Assembly (NCBI GenBank): GCA_037389465.1
Contig: JAZARR010000154.1
Location: 4,960,001-5,024,000, forward strand
Source of the DNA: Baylisascaris procyonis
Lineage: Eukaryota; Nematoda; Chromadorea; Rhabditida; Ascarididae
Length of the DNA: 64,000 nt
Reading direction: 5' to 3'
How positions within the stretch are numbered: the stretch's first letter is position 1; each line of letters starts with the position of its first letter. Shown here piece after piece: positions 13,901 to 22,491 of the stretch. A model generated the notes under the pieces. That model ran no database searches and had not been told where the DNA came from. It saw only the letters and a list, made by a program, of their open reading frames with translations. Position numbers and translations under genes: made by a program.

Positions 13901-16232
13901 CATGAGCGGACGCATCGGATCACAGTGATCTCGGGCGATAGCGCCATCGATGAGGCATTTCTAAAAGCGGCTACATCCAACGCCGCTCGGAATGAAAGCA
14001 TTCGCTTGCATGCTTACAGTAGTGGTGAGGTGAGAAAATTCCTTTGAGAGCTTTTTGTGGAAACTAACTACCAGGATAGGCGAGTGAGCATAAAATTTTC
14101 CATCTGCAACCTAATTAATGCTCTACTCGTGTTATTTGCATATAAATAAAATAGCAAAGATACGTTGTTATACGTTTTGAATCATCGCTGTTTCTATGTT
14201 TACGAATTCCCATTACGGAATATCACAGAGTTGATGGATTCGATCTAATATTTTAACCTTAGCTATATAGTTGAGAATGTTCGTCTTCTTTATCTGGCCA
14301 ACTTTTCAATTCGTATAGAATTTTTCGCCATTGATGAGCATAAATTTCTAACGCTTTTTTAGCGTACGTTTAGCCGAATTTTTCTAAACGTTTGCTCTCA
14401 AAGAATGCTCTCATAATGAATGTTGAATGTGCTTGTGGATTTCTGTTGTATTTGTTATATAGCTTTAAGCTTTTAGGTGAAATATTTTAATTTTATTTTT
14501 ACTTTTATGTATTTATTTATTCTTTTTTTTTGCAAGAATTGAAGAGAAATTCCAAGTTTCCGAGACTGTAAAACGTTGCATTAATTTTTATCACTAAAAT
14601 ATTTACTTCGCATCAAATGATTGTCATTAAACTTGAAATTTATTCTCCGTTGATAATTGGATACGAGGTTCGCAATTGTTCACTTGCATATTCAAATTGT
14701 TTATGTTTTTATTTTATGTAAATATATTTTTATTGTCGAATTGGTGCTGTAAAGTGATTTTTTTTTTTTTGCTTTATTTAAATGTTATATTAGTGAACAA
14801 TTTTGAAGAAGTGTTTTCTGTTTCGTTCTATTGGAAATCGTTTGTAATCTTTAGTGCATAAAGGAAGTCTTAGTGCTGAAAAAATATTTTTGAGAACGAA
14901 TGGGATTCTTTATTAATAGTTGTTGGTGGGATATTGCGCATTTTCATTGATTGTTTTTTTTTTTTTTTTGAATTTTCCCGTTGTTGTTTTTCAAATCTCT
15001 TATTAGAGGAGGTGGAAATTTTCTCAAATTGAGGGTTTAATTCCACTTGTTGAGCAAATATTGCTTTAATACTAATCATTTATATGTATTTATACGTATA
15101 TCGACATTGATTATTGTCTGTAATTTTTTGAGGAAAAAGTCATAGGTTATTGCTCATTTTAAAAACTAAATTCGAATCAGTTTATGACGAGTGCATTTGA
15201 GGATGCATTTAATTTTTTTTAGTTATTTAGCGGTTGGTCACTCTTCTAAATATTGTATATGTTTTTTGCACAAATAGGAAATCCCATATTTTCTCGATAA
15301 AATAGAAGTTTTATGGATTTCTTGTGTACTGAATTAATTAAGCAATTGAATAATTTGCCGTTCTATTTGCTTGCCTCCAACGTTGACGCGTTGATTTTCT
15401 TTTTTTTTTGCTATCGAAGTTTTTATAATTTTTCATAATTTTCCCACATCATTCCATTCAATAAACGTTGTTTTATGCAGAATAGTGAACTTTTTTTGTT
15501 GTTGTGAATCGCAGTGATTAGCAATCGATTTTTTTACATATCACTAAAAATGTTATCATGTAATTGAAATCTTTCGAAAAAAACCAGTAACCCAATAGTT
15601 GATAGAAATTAAAATTAATATTGCTACTTCCGGTGAACTCTTAAAAGAATGCGAATAACTGACTGGTCCTCATTATGGGCAAGGCAGCAGTGTATGACTC
15701 TAGATATACTTGAGCAGTACAGAAGCAGGTGAAGAGGTGGATCGAAGGTGAATTGATACGGTTGACTGTTTTGCTAGTATAGTTGGTGAGAAGTACCCGC
15801 TGTGTGGTATTGCATTATTCATGCTGTGGTTTCGTGGTGAGATATAACGTGCAACCCCACTTACCTTTAAGGTTGCACGTTATAATTCAACTTTGAAGTC
15901 CTTAACCAAAACTGTTTGTTTCATTTGAGTTTATAAATATTTATACATTCTTTGAATTCTCGGTTAACTCAACTTAAAGAGCTTAAATTTGAATTCATTT
16001 GTTCAATTTATTCTATCGGGTTATCGGTGAAAGTGAAAGTGAGAAATGATAGGGATAGCATCGATTTCATCGTACTATTCACTTTTTCTCTAAAAGAATT
16101 CGTGACTTATCGATGAAGAATACATATTTATATATGTTATTGTGCGTATTTGTGCTCATATTTTTATAGGATCATGACGCTTATGTTGAAAAAATGAGCA
16201 TTAAGGAATTAGAATTCAGTTGTGCATATTAG
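1631..16232 (+). CDS. 3' part of a large spliced gene; unrecognised Ser/Arg/Gln-rich protein
   Basis: Exons: 1631-1930, 2815-2878, 3468-3649, 3994-4099, 5124-5246, 6294-6447, 8537-8652, 11329-11432, 12001-12279, 13038-14029 and a likely terminal 16170-16232. Every junction is GT-AG, every phase matches, and the joined frame has no stop before TAG at 16230, giving about 826 residues after two leading bases. The first exon starts in mid-codon, so the 5' part of the gene is outside the window. Residues 1-30 are hydrophobic and helix-like (starting ADAWLALMLSIAM). The rest is low complexity: Ser/Arg clusters, a charged coiled coil near residues 240-275 (EIEKRRLEEERKR), a Pro-rich patch (PPPPYFGPP), an acidic patch near 310-335 and a Gln-rich zone in the largest exon. 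No enzyme or binding domain is visible and I do not recognise the family. The pattern suggests a disordered, probably phosphorylated tail of a scaffold or membrane-associated protein, which is inference. An alternative end is an in-frame TGA at 14045 if the last intron is retained. Confidence 0.75.
2815..4099 (+). CDS. Gene 1 exons 2-4: basic, Ser-rich linker
   Basis: Three exons (2815-2878, 3468-3649, 3994-4099) have phases 1-2, 2-1 and 1-2 that interlock exactly. The encoded segment holds an Arg-Arg-Arg-Ser cluster (SPRRRSMSLESMGSRKA), typical of basophilic kinase sites, then KPLPSALKRVQRSKASNHS and another basic patch (KEKQQRRKSVG) at the end. No folded domain is apparent. The introns (2879-3467, 3650-3993) show nothing else that I can support. 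The open stretch at 3669-3897 is hydrophobic intronic sequence without matching phases. Confidence 0.7.
5124..6447 (+). CDS. Gene 1 exons 5-6: charged coiled coil and Pro-rich patch
   Basis: Exon 5124-5246 has acceptor CTCTTGCAG and donor AAAAG|GTTCAT. Exon 6294-6447 has acceptor ATATTTCAG and donor CACAG|GTTTTT. They join in phase 2 to a Glu/Lys/Arg-rich helix of about 40 residues. Regular hydrophobic spacing is weak, so this could be a single charged alpha-helix rather than a true coiled coil. It is followed by a short Pro run and a Tyr-containing acidic end. The intron between them (5247-6293) carries the G-tracts listed separately. Confidence 0.7.
5897..6074 (+). repeat. Intronic G-tracts with G-quadruplex potential
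   Basis: A run of 14 G lies at 5897-5910. Runs of 4, 7 and 15 G lie close together at 6045-6074, separated by one to three bases. Four or more G-runs of at least three with short loops is the standard intramolecular G-quadruplex pattern. These runs are on the sense strand, so they would be present in the pre-mRNA. Long homopolymers are also assembly-error prone, so the exact lengths are uncertain. Confidence 0.6.
6448..7573. other. Intron sequence of gene 1, no gene seen
   Basis: This is AT-rich intron between exons 6294-6447 and 8537-8652. At 7017-7145 a short motif containing ATGAAATTCC/CTTTCCCA with ATCATAAAAC occurs two to three times in tandem in degenerate form. I see no exon with matching phase. 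Confidence 0.4.
7574..7864 (+). CDS. Unassigned open frame inside a gene 1 intron
   Basis: The plus frame is open from 7574 (after TGA at 7571) to TGA at 7862. The first ATG is at 7655, giving 69 residues; the whole open stretch is 96 codons. The reading is coherent: a Lys-rich start, then an Arg/Tyr/Ile-rich core (CERRYLVIIDILRKW) and a polar Asp/Ile/Leu end (QIKYQDLIDLVIK). I do not recognise the family. Base use is more A-rich than the surrounding gene's exons, which hints at a separate origin such as a retrocopy, a transposon fragment or a nested gene. No intron junction, poly(A) tail or flanking repeat could be fixed. A perfect hairpin lies 330 nt downstream. It could still be chance. 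Confidence 0.3.
   Translation, partial: KSRTCLYKLKKKFLIESKKHNETPRGNMFKQYMPRCIGVSKEGTIYCERRYLVIIDILRKWDNLEPSDLNIDISLKNAPMYSQIKYQDLIDLVIKQ
8192..8264. repeat. Perfect inverted repeat, 32-nt arms, 9-nt loop
   Basis: Left arm 8192-8223 and right arm 8233-8264 are exact reverse complements with a 9-nt spacer. The word GACGCCAGG in the hinge also appears upstream at 8171-8179, beside GATTTTGGATCAAAT, so part of the hinge is duplicated outside the hairpin. No target-site duplication was obvious. This fits a snap-back insertion or template-switch event, or a small foldback element. Confidence 0.85.
8537..8652 (+). CDS. Gene 1 exon 7: acidic segment
   Basis: The acceptor is GATGTTCAG and the donor AGGAG|GTGGGC. 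The exon enters in phase 0 and leaves two bases. It encodes a strongly acidic stretch with four Glu in a row (NEEEEGMLIEEGEMPED), then a short Ser/Tyr segment. The acidic run contrasts with the basic segments on either side. Phase 0 agrees with the end of exon 6294-6447. Confidence 0.7.
8653..11328. other. Long intron of gene 1 carrying a foldback element
   Basis: Apart from the foldback element at 10263-10757, I see only AT-rich sequence and short chance frames. At 8900-9091 one plus frame is open for 63 codons but has no splice support. At 9114-9326 a minus frame is open but Lys/Asn-rich, as expected of AT-rich DNA. Confidence 0.4.
10263..10757. mobile_element. Foldback (inverted-repeat) element, copy 1
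   Basis: The left part (10263-10448) reads ATGGCACCGCGGTTGCGAAC onward, and the right part (10571-10757) is its imperfect reverse complement, ending near GGGTGGCAT. The spacer (10449-10570) is itself partly palindromic, with a GAAATTTCAG-like word near one end and its complement near the other. The whole unit is therefore a near-palindrome of about 495 nt with no coding capacity, like a foldback or MITE-type non-autonomous DNA transposon. A second, shorter copy occurs at 16800-17139. A 12-G run interrupts the right arm near 10699-10712. Confidence 0.7.
11329..11432 (+). CDS. Gene 1 exon 8: basic/Ser-rich; open in two frames
   Basis: The acceptor is TTAACTGCAG and the donor GACAG|GTTTCT. In the phase-consistent frame it encodes STKIKRVRSRDMG and a Ser/Thr-rich end. 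The +1 frame starting at the first base is also fully open and runs on into the next two exons; see the dual-frame finding. Confidence 0.65.
12001..12279 (+). CDS. Gene 1 exon 9: Thr/Asn/Ser-rich; open in two plus frames
   Basis: The acceptor is TTCCGTTTAG and the donor AAAG|GTAAGA, both strong. The chained frame gives a Thr/Asn-rich segment (SNNNSNSNHEE, then VTTTTH) and a short amphipathic end. The second plus frame reads an eight-Gln run followed by a Tyr/Asp-rich stretch (YNRDYYDAFNAWFAY) and is also free of stops. I chose the first because it is the one whose phase fits exon 7 upstream and the long frame of exon 10 downstream. Confidence 0.65.
13038..14047 (+). CDS. Gene 1 exon 10: largest exon, Ser/Arg then Gln-rich, conserved-looking C-terminal part
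   Basis: The acceptor is GCTTTGCAG. The frame is open for 335 codons to TGA at 14045. A strong donor, GAG|GTGAGA, lies at 14029/14030, fifteen bases before that stop. Content in order: Pro/Val start, Ser/Arg-rich block (HSRRSPSSRNSSTRTRPKS), His/Cys-containing linker, Gln-rich block near the middle, then a more ordered-looking end with mixed hydrophobic and charged residues (IDEAFLKAATSNAARNES). An AATAAA at 14145-14150 could serve a transcript that ends here. The splice to 16170 gives a 20-residue alternative tail. Confidence 0.75.
14048..16169. other. AT-rich intron or 3' UTR region of gene 1
   Basis: This is very T-rich sequence with many T8-T15 runs and no coding signal. AATAAA occurs at 14145-14150. 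A perfect 14-nt inverted repeat (15843-15856 with 15871-15884) sits in the last third. The minus frame at 14870-15079 is Lys/Asn/Ser-rich and typical of chance frames opposite poly-T. Confidence 0.4.
15843..15884. repeat. Short perfect hairpin
   Basis: TATAACGTGCAACC (15843-15856) and its exact reverse complement (15871-15884) flank a 14-nt spacer. In RNA this would be a stable stem. It is not followed by a U-run or a coding end, so no function is assigned. Confidence 0.7.
16170..16232 (+). CDS. Gene 1 putative terminal exon
   Basis: TTTTTATAG at 16161-16169 is a good nematode-type acceptor. The exon is in phase 0 with donor 14030 and encodes 20 residues (DHDAYVEKMSIKELEFSCAY) before TAG at 16230-16232. 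Acidic and helical in look, it fits a normal C-terminus. No AATAAA lies close downstream (the nearest I see is 17251), which lowers confidence. Confidence 0.5.
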   Translation, partial: DHDAYVEKMSIKELEFSCAY

Positions 16233-17515
16233 ATTTTTACCTCAAAATCGAGCTCTTATTATCAAAGGCACCGGCTTAAACGTTGATGCGTTTTTCGAGT
16301 ATAATTCCTGTTTGATTTTGATTGTCATGTGTTTGCGAGGGTCTGTTTATTTTCATCAATGCTTGAGGCTTTCAATTGAGAGCTTGATATTACAACGAAA
16401 ACAAATTTTTCGCTCCGAGATGAACATTCTTGCTTCTGAACGAGCAACAGGGGAGGTTCCTCTTGAGGCATCAAAAATTTGCAACGCCATCGGGCTAGAA
16501 GAAGTGGTGCAATTTAGGTGGGAGGCGTCAAGCAGCGGTGCAGTGATATGTGGATATTTCTATCCTGCACCAGTTCTTGTTGCTTCCTTTATCGCTTCCC
16601 TCCTTATTTTGTTTTTTTTTTTGCTTGCAAACATTTCAAAAACCCGTCGTTTCTTGTCAACCTTTTATATAAACCGAACATCGGAGATTGGATTTTTCAC
16701 TTAGATTAAATGCTTGATATAGGTCGTTGTTTCTTCGTTTTCAATGGTTCTGGCAAATATCAATGCGAGTATTCATGAAAGTGGCGCGTTTGCATAGAAC
16801 CATGGCACTTCAGTTGCGAGTCGCGAGCGGAGGTGAGCTCATGCCGCAGCACATTGCGCACGCATCACTACCGTACCCCGCACTGCAAACGAATAATAAC
16901 GCCCACCACGGGAACTCGAAAACTTGTGACAGAAACATGCAATTTTTTCCATCGTTAACTGAGAATGTCAAATAATGTCACCATGCAAGTTCAGCTCAAA
17001 ATTTCAGCTTCTATTACAAGTTTTCCAGTCCTTGTGATGGGCGTTAGTATTCGCTTGCAGTGCGGGATACGGTAGTGGTGCGTTGGCAGTGTGGAATATG
17101 AGCTCACCTCTGCCCGCGGTGCGCAACCGAGGGTGCCAGCGAAAACGGGCATTTATTTATTTCTTCTATTTCTCATTATTCATCTCGTATTCTGACGGTC
17201 CAAGATTACAGCGATTGAGAGGACAGCCAAGTGCGGACGTTGTGAAATGTAATAAAAATGGAGAGGGGTGTTATCTTTGATGGTGGTGCAACACTAAACT
17301 CGCATTCACATTTGCTTTTAAATATTGTACCATTAGGGTTTTCTAAGTGCTTTGAATAGGCTGCTATAGGTTTCTTAAGTACTGGACAATTTTTTGCGGC
17401 CACAGTGGACAGTTTTCGATGTTCACCGTTGCTAGTTTACTGTTGATTGTTGTGATATCGATTGTTGTGATCAATCAGATGCATATCCTTGTCTAGGCTT
17501 TGAAGAAATATGCAG
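16233..17515. other. Intergenic region with second foldback element
   Basis: A 160-codon plus frame (16222-16704) overlaps the terminal exon but has no splice or start support, a hydrophobic Phe/Leu block created by T-runs, and overlaps another open frame. I treat it as chance. The rest is foldback copy 2 and AT-rich spacer. Confidence 0.4.
16800..17139. mobile_element. Foldback (inverted-repeat) element, copy 2
   Basis: The left arm begins CATGGCACTTCAGTTGCGAG. The right arm ends GCGCAACCGAGGGTGCCA and is its imperfect complement. Both arms carry the same internal words as copy 1: GAATGTCAAATAATGTC, GATGGGCGTTAGTA with CGCTTGCAGTGCGG, and the reverse of these in the other arm. It is shorter than copy 1, mainly in the central spacer. 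There is no ORF, so it is non-autonomous. Confidence 0.7.
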
Positions 17516-17797
17516 TTAAAGGGGGGAATGGAAAATGCATAGATTTGCACCATTAAGGAATGCTGTGATTGCCAATGCGAATGTTTTGAATGATCGAGAT
17601 CTGTTTCATTTTGGGTTTCGTTGGATCTTATCGTACTTTAACGGGAGAATGAAATGAGGTTCCAAATGATGAAGTGAAATCGAGTGGCACATCTATTGCC
17701 ATGAAATTTTTTAATAGTAACACAGCTAGAATGGTGCAGTGACCAGCTTTACACGGATCCCCTCTACTGCTTTCAGAAGTGTAGTTTGATTATTTAG

Positions 17798-18047
17798 CAG
17801 AAACGATTTGCGGAGGTGCGACCTCATCGTCAGCTGATGGATCGTTGAATGCGACAGGTAGGGCCATGATAGGGAAACGCGATGAAGTTCACCAGCTGGG
17901 ACCACTTCAAGCAATACCTATTCGACGTCGAACATTGGTGTGGCCCATCCATCAAAGAGGCTCTTCAGTTGTCCAGTAACGGATTGTTTCTTCCGCTCAA
18001 CAGATTTCGGCCAGTACAATGCGCATTTAGCCGCCGAGCATCCAGAC
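17798..18047 (+). pseudogene. Gene 2 exon block with one-base frameshift
   Basis: The acceptor is GATTATTTAG and the donor GAC|GTATGT. From 17800 the frame reads ETICGGATSSSADGSLNATG and continues to GSSVV, then meets TAA at 17977. Moving back one base at about 17973, the frame is coherent again (PVTDCFFRSTDFGQYNAHLA) up to the donor. Both halves look coding and neither is open in the other's frame. Confidence 0.5.
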
Positions 18048-18951
18048 GTATGTGCTATGCTGATTGCTTGATGTTTTCAAGGTTTACTTGAACTTCGTTG
18101 CTTTTGGATGTGTACCTGAGGGGTGCAAGGTCAAGCTTACCCGCAATCAGAGTTGTAGTAATATTGGAGAATAGTCTAACACTGTTTACTGATAGAGTTC
18201 TTCGTTGCTAAACTCAATATGAATCGCTGTTGAGAAGAAATATTCTGTCGTCATTGCACTGTTATCATCGCTCAGCTCATGTAATCGATGTTCTTTTGGA
18301 GGCTTGATCTTATCTTAATTACATATCGCGTTGGTCTCCCAATAATTTTAAAGTTGTAAATTGCTGATTTGATCACACTTCTGCATTTTTCTGTAAAAAG
18401 GGGGGAGGGAGGAGTGGTTCGGCTGGATATAGGCATAACAGATGTTTTCGTATGATAGGATCAAGGTAAACGGCCAACTTTTAGAGCTAAGGACAACAAG
18501 AGGTCTTCAGTTCTTAACTGCACACTGAGCTGATTTCCGTTCTTCGAGACCTAAAGACATGCATATGAACCATGCGTCGTCCAAGATGTGCTAATGGGAA
18601 TACTCAATTTCCTTCCTGTCCTTCTAAATGGTCATAGTTGTTTGCGTTTTGATTAGGCCAACTTCAGTATGGTCAACGTGGAGTTAAATTCCTTTCCGAA
18701 ATTTACGTACGCATTTATGACTTCTCTTATGATTCACTTGTCACTTAGAGGGGAACTCCGAGCTTTACTTGCATCGTTCTGCAATGAAAAATTCGTAAAC
18801 ATCAGCTGAATTCTGTAAGTATCACTAATTGTTTGGTATTTTATTATAGATGTACTTAAGCGGTGGAGTTATATCACCTCATTAACATATTTTCCATTTT
18901 AGAGATTTCTATGTTTGTACACATAAATGAGACTAGAAGCAAACTTTTTAG

Positions 18952-19206
18952 GTGTTTGAAGTGAGTGCAAGCACAGAAAATGGCGAATAGCTGAATGATG
19001 ATGCAATCGAAGATGACTTCTTCGTGTTGGTCGACGCAGAGGACTACGAAGGGGGAGCTGAGGATGGTCGGTCAAAGAATACTTGTGAAGGCATGCTACA
19101 TTGTGACGGTACTTCAGCAAGTGTCTCATTGTTTGAGCCTCTCAATTCTGGTTTTCTTATGGACGATGTTGGGTGCCGTGGTTTGAAGGACATCCTGCTG
19201 ACTGAG
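18952..19206 (+). pseudogene. Gene 2 exon block with in-frame TAG inside a 30-nt GT-AG segment
   Basis: The acceptor is ACTTTTTAG and the donor GAG|GTACTT. The block is in one frame except for TAG at 18988-18990. The 30 bases 18961-18990 begin GTGAGT and end ATAG, so removing them would delete the stop and keep the frame. The downstream part is acidic with a Cys-rich middle (EDDFFVLVDAEDYEGGAED). Confidence 0.5.
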
Positions 19207-19618
19207 GTACTTTCGCTGCGTTCTTAAATTCGTAGTCTTAAATGCAACATCATTTTGATTGTAAAACTAATGCTTATTTCTGGCTGTGAGAATATCTTAT
19301 TGTTTTTTTATTTGTTTCAGTAATAAGTGACTGCATAATTCTTTGGAGAGAAGGAAAATGGGGGTAGGGCTTTCCATAGATATGGATACTCAATTAAGTA
19401 TGACGGCTAGCTTATCATGCAACATTTAAGTTATTGAACGTAACTTTTCAGAGCACCGAAAATGCTAAATATTTATTGAGTGGAAATTTTTGCACTAAAG
19501 AGATACGGTTTTGTAGGTAGGTACGATCGAAAAGCATTTCGGATGAGCTTTTCGTGGCTACCTGCCCAGCTTTTGAAATATCTATATCCTAAGCTTTTGC
19601 ATTGTTTGATTTATACAT

Positions 19619-19732
<114 letters not shown>

Positions 19733-19824
19733 CGGATCCGGCTTCCGGATCGTTTGTATTTAGCATTTTTGCATTCAATAGTTTCTGCCGGTATAGGTGT
19801 TTTTTTTCTACTTTCTGACTGAAG

Positions 19825-20311
19825 CAATTCGTTTCTGGTACCGAAATGTCAATCGAGGTTATTAATCCTGATATGCAAGAAAATTTGCGTATTTACAAAC
19901 GTGTGCTGAAAGAAGCAATGTTAAGCATTCTGCTTGAACTGCGTACTAGTCCTCAGGCATGAACCGATCCGACAGCGAAGAAAAATAGAAGTGGTTGCGT
20001 AGCCTCTACAATAAAAAGTCGTCGGCTTCCTTGATGGGTGGAATCTAGGCAGAGTGGTGCTAACAGATCCTTGTATAGCCTTAAGGCAGAAGGTGAAGCG
20101 CTATTGTGTTGGTAAGGTCATTTATCGATAGAGCTACTGTTGTTTTGAAGGGGACGTCTTCTATTACAGCGATGACTTACGCTGGAAGCAGAGGGAAGTG
20201 ATCGAGTGGAGTTCATTGCGTGAAGTCCCAATCTTCGAGAGTGTATTATCAAAGACGAATGAAGATGTGATCGGTGACGCTTATTTGCCACTGTCGGCGC
20301 CATTCGCCGAT
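19825..20311 (+). pseudogene. Gene 2 exon pair with two in-frame TGAs
   Basis: Block 19825-20111 (acceptor ACTGAAG, donor GTAAGG) joins 20170-20311 (acceptor TATTACAG, donor GAT|GTACGT) with matching phase 2. That junction independently confirms the frame, which holds TGA at 19960 and 20032. The first block is helical (NLRIYKRVLKEAMLSILLEL) then basic. The second is intact and acidic/hydrophobic (WKQREVIEWSSLREVPIFES). A GT-AG segment of 33 nt (19942-19974) would remove the first TGA in frame; no such segment fits the second. Confidence 0.5.
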
Positions 20312-20500
20312 GTACGTTGTTCTCATTTATTTTATTTCTTACCTACCCGCGTAAGGATACTTATCATCCGCAACTCCTTTATAATATTATCCAGAATTCA
20401 AATCCATCGTTTTCTTGTGTGGCCATAACCGGCCAAAAGGTTGTTATTTTTGAACAAGTAGGAGACCACCATAAGGAATTTATGCAAACAAGAGCTCGAC

Positions 20501-20536
20501 CTTAATGTTACGGCCATAACTGACCATAACATTAAG
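20501..20536. repeat. Short inverted repeat
   Basis: CTTAATGTTACGG (20501-20513) pairs with CCATAACATTAAG (20524-20536) with one mismatch. It lies in the interval between two gene 2 blocks. No function is suggested. Confidence 0.6.
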
Positions 20537-20586
20537 TGAATACGACTACACCCTGATTGTTCGTTAATCCGAACGGTTTTTTTCAG

Positions 20587-21248
20587 TCGGCAAACGTTGA
20601 AGTAGGCGTTGAAAATTGGCCAGTCGATGGAGAAGCGATCGCAGCAGAAATGTTAATGGAAGATTCATGTCGCGCAAGCCCGTCAACAACCGTTAATGTT
20701 CGTTTTGTTAAGTTCCCTTCTAAATGTTTTATTTCTATTTGTGAATATACAGGAAAAGGGAGACTGAAGTGATGGTTGAGAAGAGAGGCAAATTAATATA
20801 GTTAAACGTTACACTCAATAAGTGGAAAGTGGATGGAATACGTCCTTATACCTGTTGAAGGTGAGTAAATAGCTTGTGAAAATTGCGGTTTTGTTATAAG
20901 GCACACATAATAGGCAGTGGGGAATTAAATAGTTGAGTTGTCACTTGGTGGCTTGAAATTCGGGATTAGATGAGACCGGAGGATCGGTCAGAAAATCTGA
21001 CACTCTCGAGATTCGGGGCTTTCGCGACTAAATTTAAATAAACTTTTCTCCGCCCAAATATGACAACACCTTTTTTTCTTTGTTTGGAATATGTTCTTAA
21101 CGGATTTCAGTAAATCTTTCTTTCTTCCACTGTTCTTACAATGTTTGCATAATACTCTTAGGTGCGGACGAAGATATCTTCTGCGGAGGTAACAGTATCC
21201 TTGATGGAGGATGATGAACGAATTGCGGACTCACCAGCACATATAGAC
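20587..21248 (+). pseudogene. Gene 2 later exon blocks
   Basis: 20587 to about 20692 (acceptor TTTTTTTCAG) enters in phase 0 and encodes an acidic segment (ENWPVDGEAIAAEMLMED). Its donor is unclear: GTTAATG near 20693 is weak, and the frame stays open to TGA at 20770. 21162-21248 (acceptor ACTCTTAG, donor GAC|GTTTGT) is 29 intact codons, phase 0 at both ends (SLMEDDERIADSPAHID). A further 10-codon block, 22033-22062 (IRELLDEDGS), ends at GTATGA about 95 nt before the palindromic array. Confidence 0.45.
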
Positions 21249-22093
21249 GTTTGTTTTTGCGATTTGTCGTAGCAAAACATTGTGTTGTTTTAGATGTAAC
21301 GCAACTTAGTCATACCAAGATGGTGGAAGCAGTTGAGTATGGGGGCTTTGTCCAGTGTATCGCTTAAAATTATGATTTTGCACACATTTGCCTTAGATAA
21401 GAGGGGTAATAAAGCTAAATTCTGTAAAAAAGTTTTTTGTCTCCGTTTTTGCAAAAATCCACATTTTTATTGAACGAACAGCCATCCCACCGATTTCATC
21501 GGTCGTTCTTGCTTGTAATCAATTTTATCTATTGCTTTGATCGCTTTATGAGGGACGGACCAGTTCAAATTTGTTCAGGTCGTGTTTGGTTTTGGGTACT
21601 TCTTTGTGGGGGGGGGGGGGTCATTCGGCAGCTGACCGTATGTGTTTGCTTACTTCAATCGTTTCGAGTAGCCTCGTTATGTCGCATTATATGATATAGA
21701 TGTTGAAGTATTCGTTGACGTCTTTTACTGATGGGCGAAAATTGTTGGGGTGATAACTGTTTAGAAGTTGGCGTCGGCTATTCCGACTGAGAGATCAAAA
21801 GGTGAGACGAATTAGCTAGAAAAGCGAACGAACATTTTGAAGGTGTTCTATTTGAACCATACGGCATTATGCTTGACTTATAATAGGTAGGCAATAACTG
21901 GTTTTTGCAGAAAAGAATACACGGTATGACAATTAGAACTTTAGTGTTTATGATGCTGAGGAATAACAGAATTATTTCATGTCTTAATCTTTTGAGCGCT
22001 GGAGTGGTTAATCAGCGTTCTTGTTTATTTAGATCAGAGAGCTGCTGGATGAAGACGGATCGGTATGAGCGGATATGGATTTGATACGTTGGT

Positions 22094-22154
22094 ACATGAT
22101 ACTTGTGTTGAGCGCAGGGGGCCCCACCCCCTGTGCTTAACACAAGTATCATGT
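22094..22154. repeat. Imperfect hairpin at the edge of the palindromic array
   Basis: The arms 22094-22120 and 22128-22154 are complementary over 27 nt with two mismatches, around a short GC-rich loop. The first degenerate unit of the array starts within a few bases of the right arm, so the hairpin marks the array boundary. Confidence 0.75.
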
Positions 22155-22491
22155 TCGGCGGTATTTGATCTGCCAGTGATATTTGATCTACCGCGGTTTG
22201 GTGTGCTATGGTATCTGATCCACTATGGTACGGCCTGCCACTGACATCTGATCAACAATGTCAGTGATAGGTCGTACCACAGTGGATCAAACGGCGCTGG
22301 CAGGCCAAGCCATGGTCTGATCTACCACTGGCATTCGATCTACCGTGACGCGGCCTACCGCCGGTATTTGATCTGCTACTGGTTCTTGATCTACCACGAT
22401 ACCTATCTCAAACCGTGGTAGATCGAACCGCGGTAGATCAAATATCAGTGGTAGATCAAACCATGGCGGATCAAGTATCATTGGTAGATCA

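Noticed and set aside
16222..16704. 160-codon plus frame after gene 1
   Set aside because: It overlaps the better-supported terminal exon, depends on T-runs for its hydrophobic block, and has no splice or start context.
17540..17658. TBC (Rab-GAP) domain from FHFGFRWILSYF
   Set aside because: Only one short motif fits; no preceding TBC motifs and no following LWE-type motif were found.
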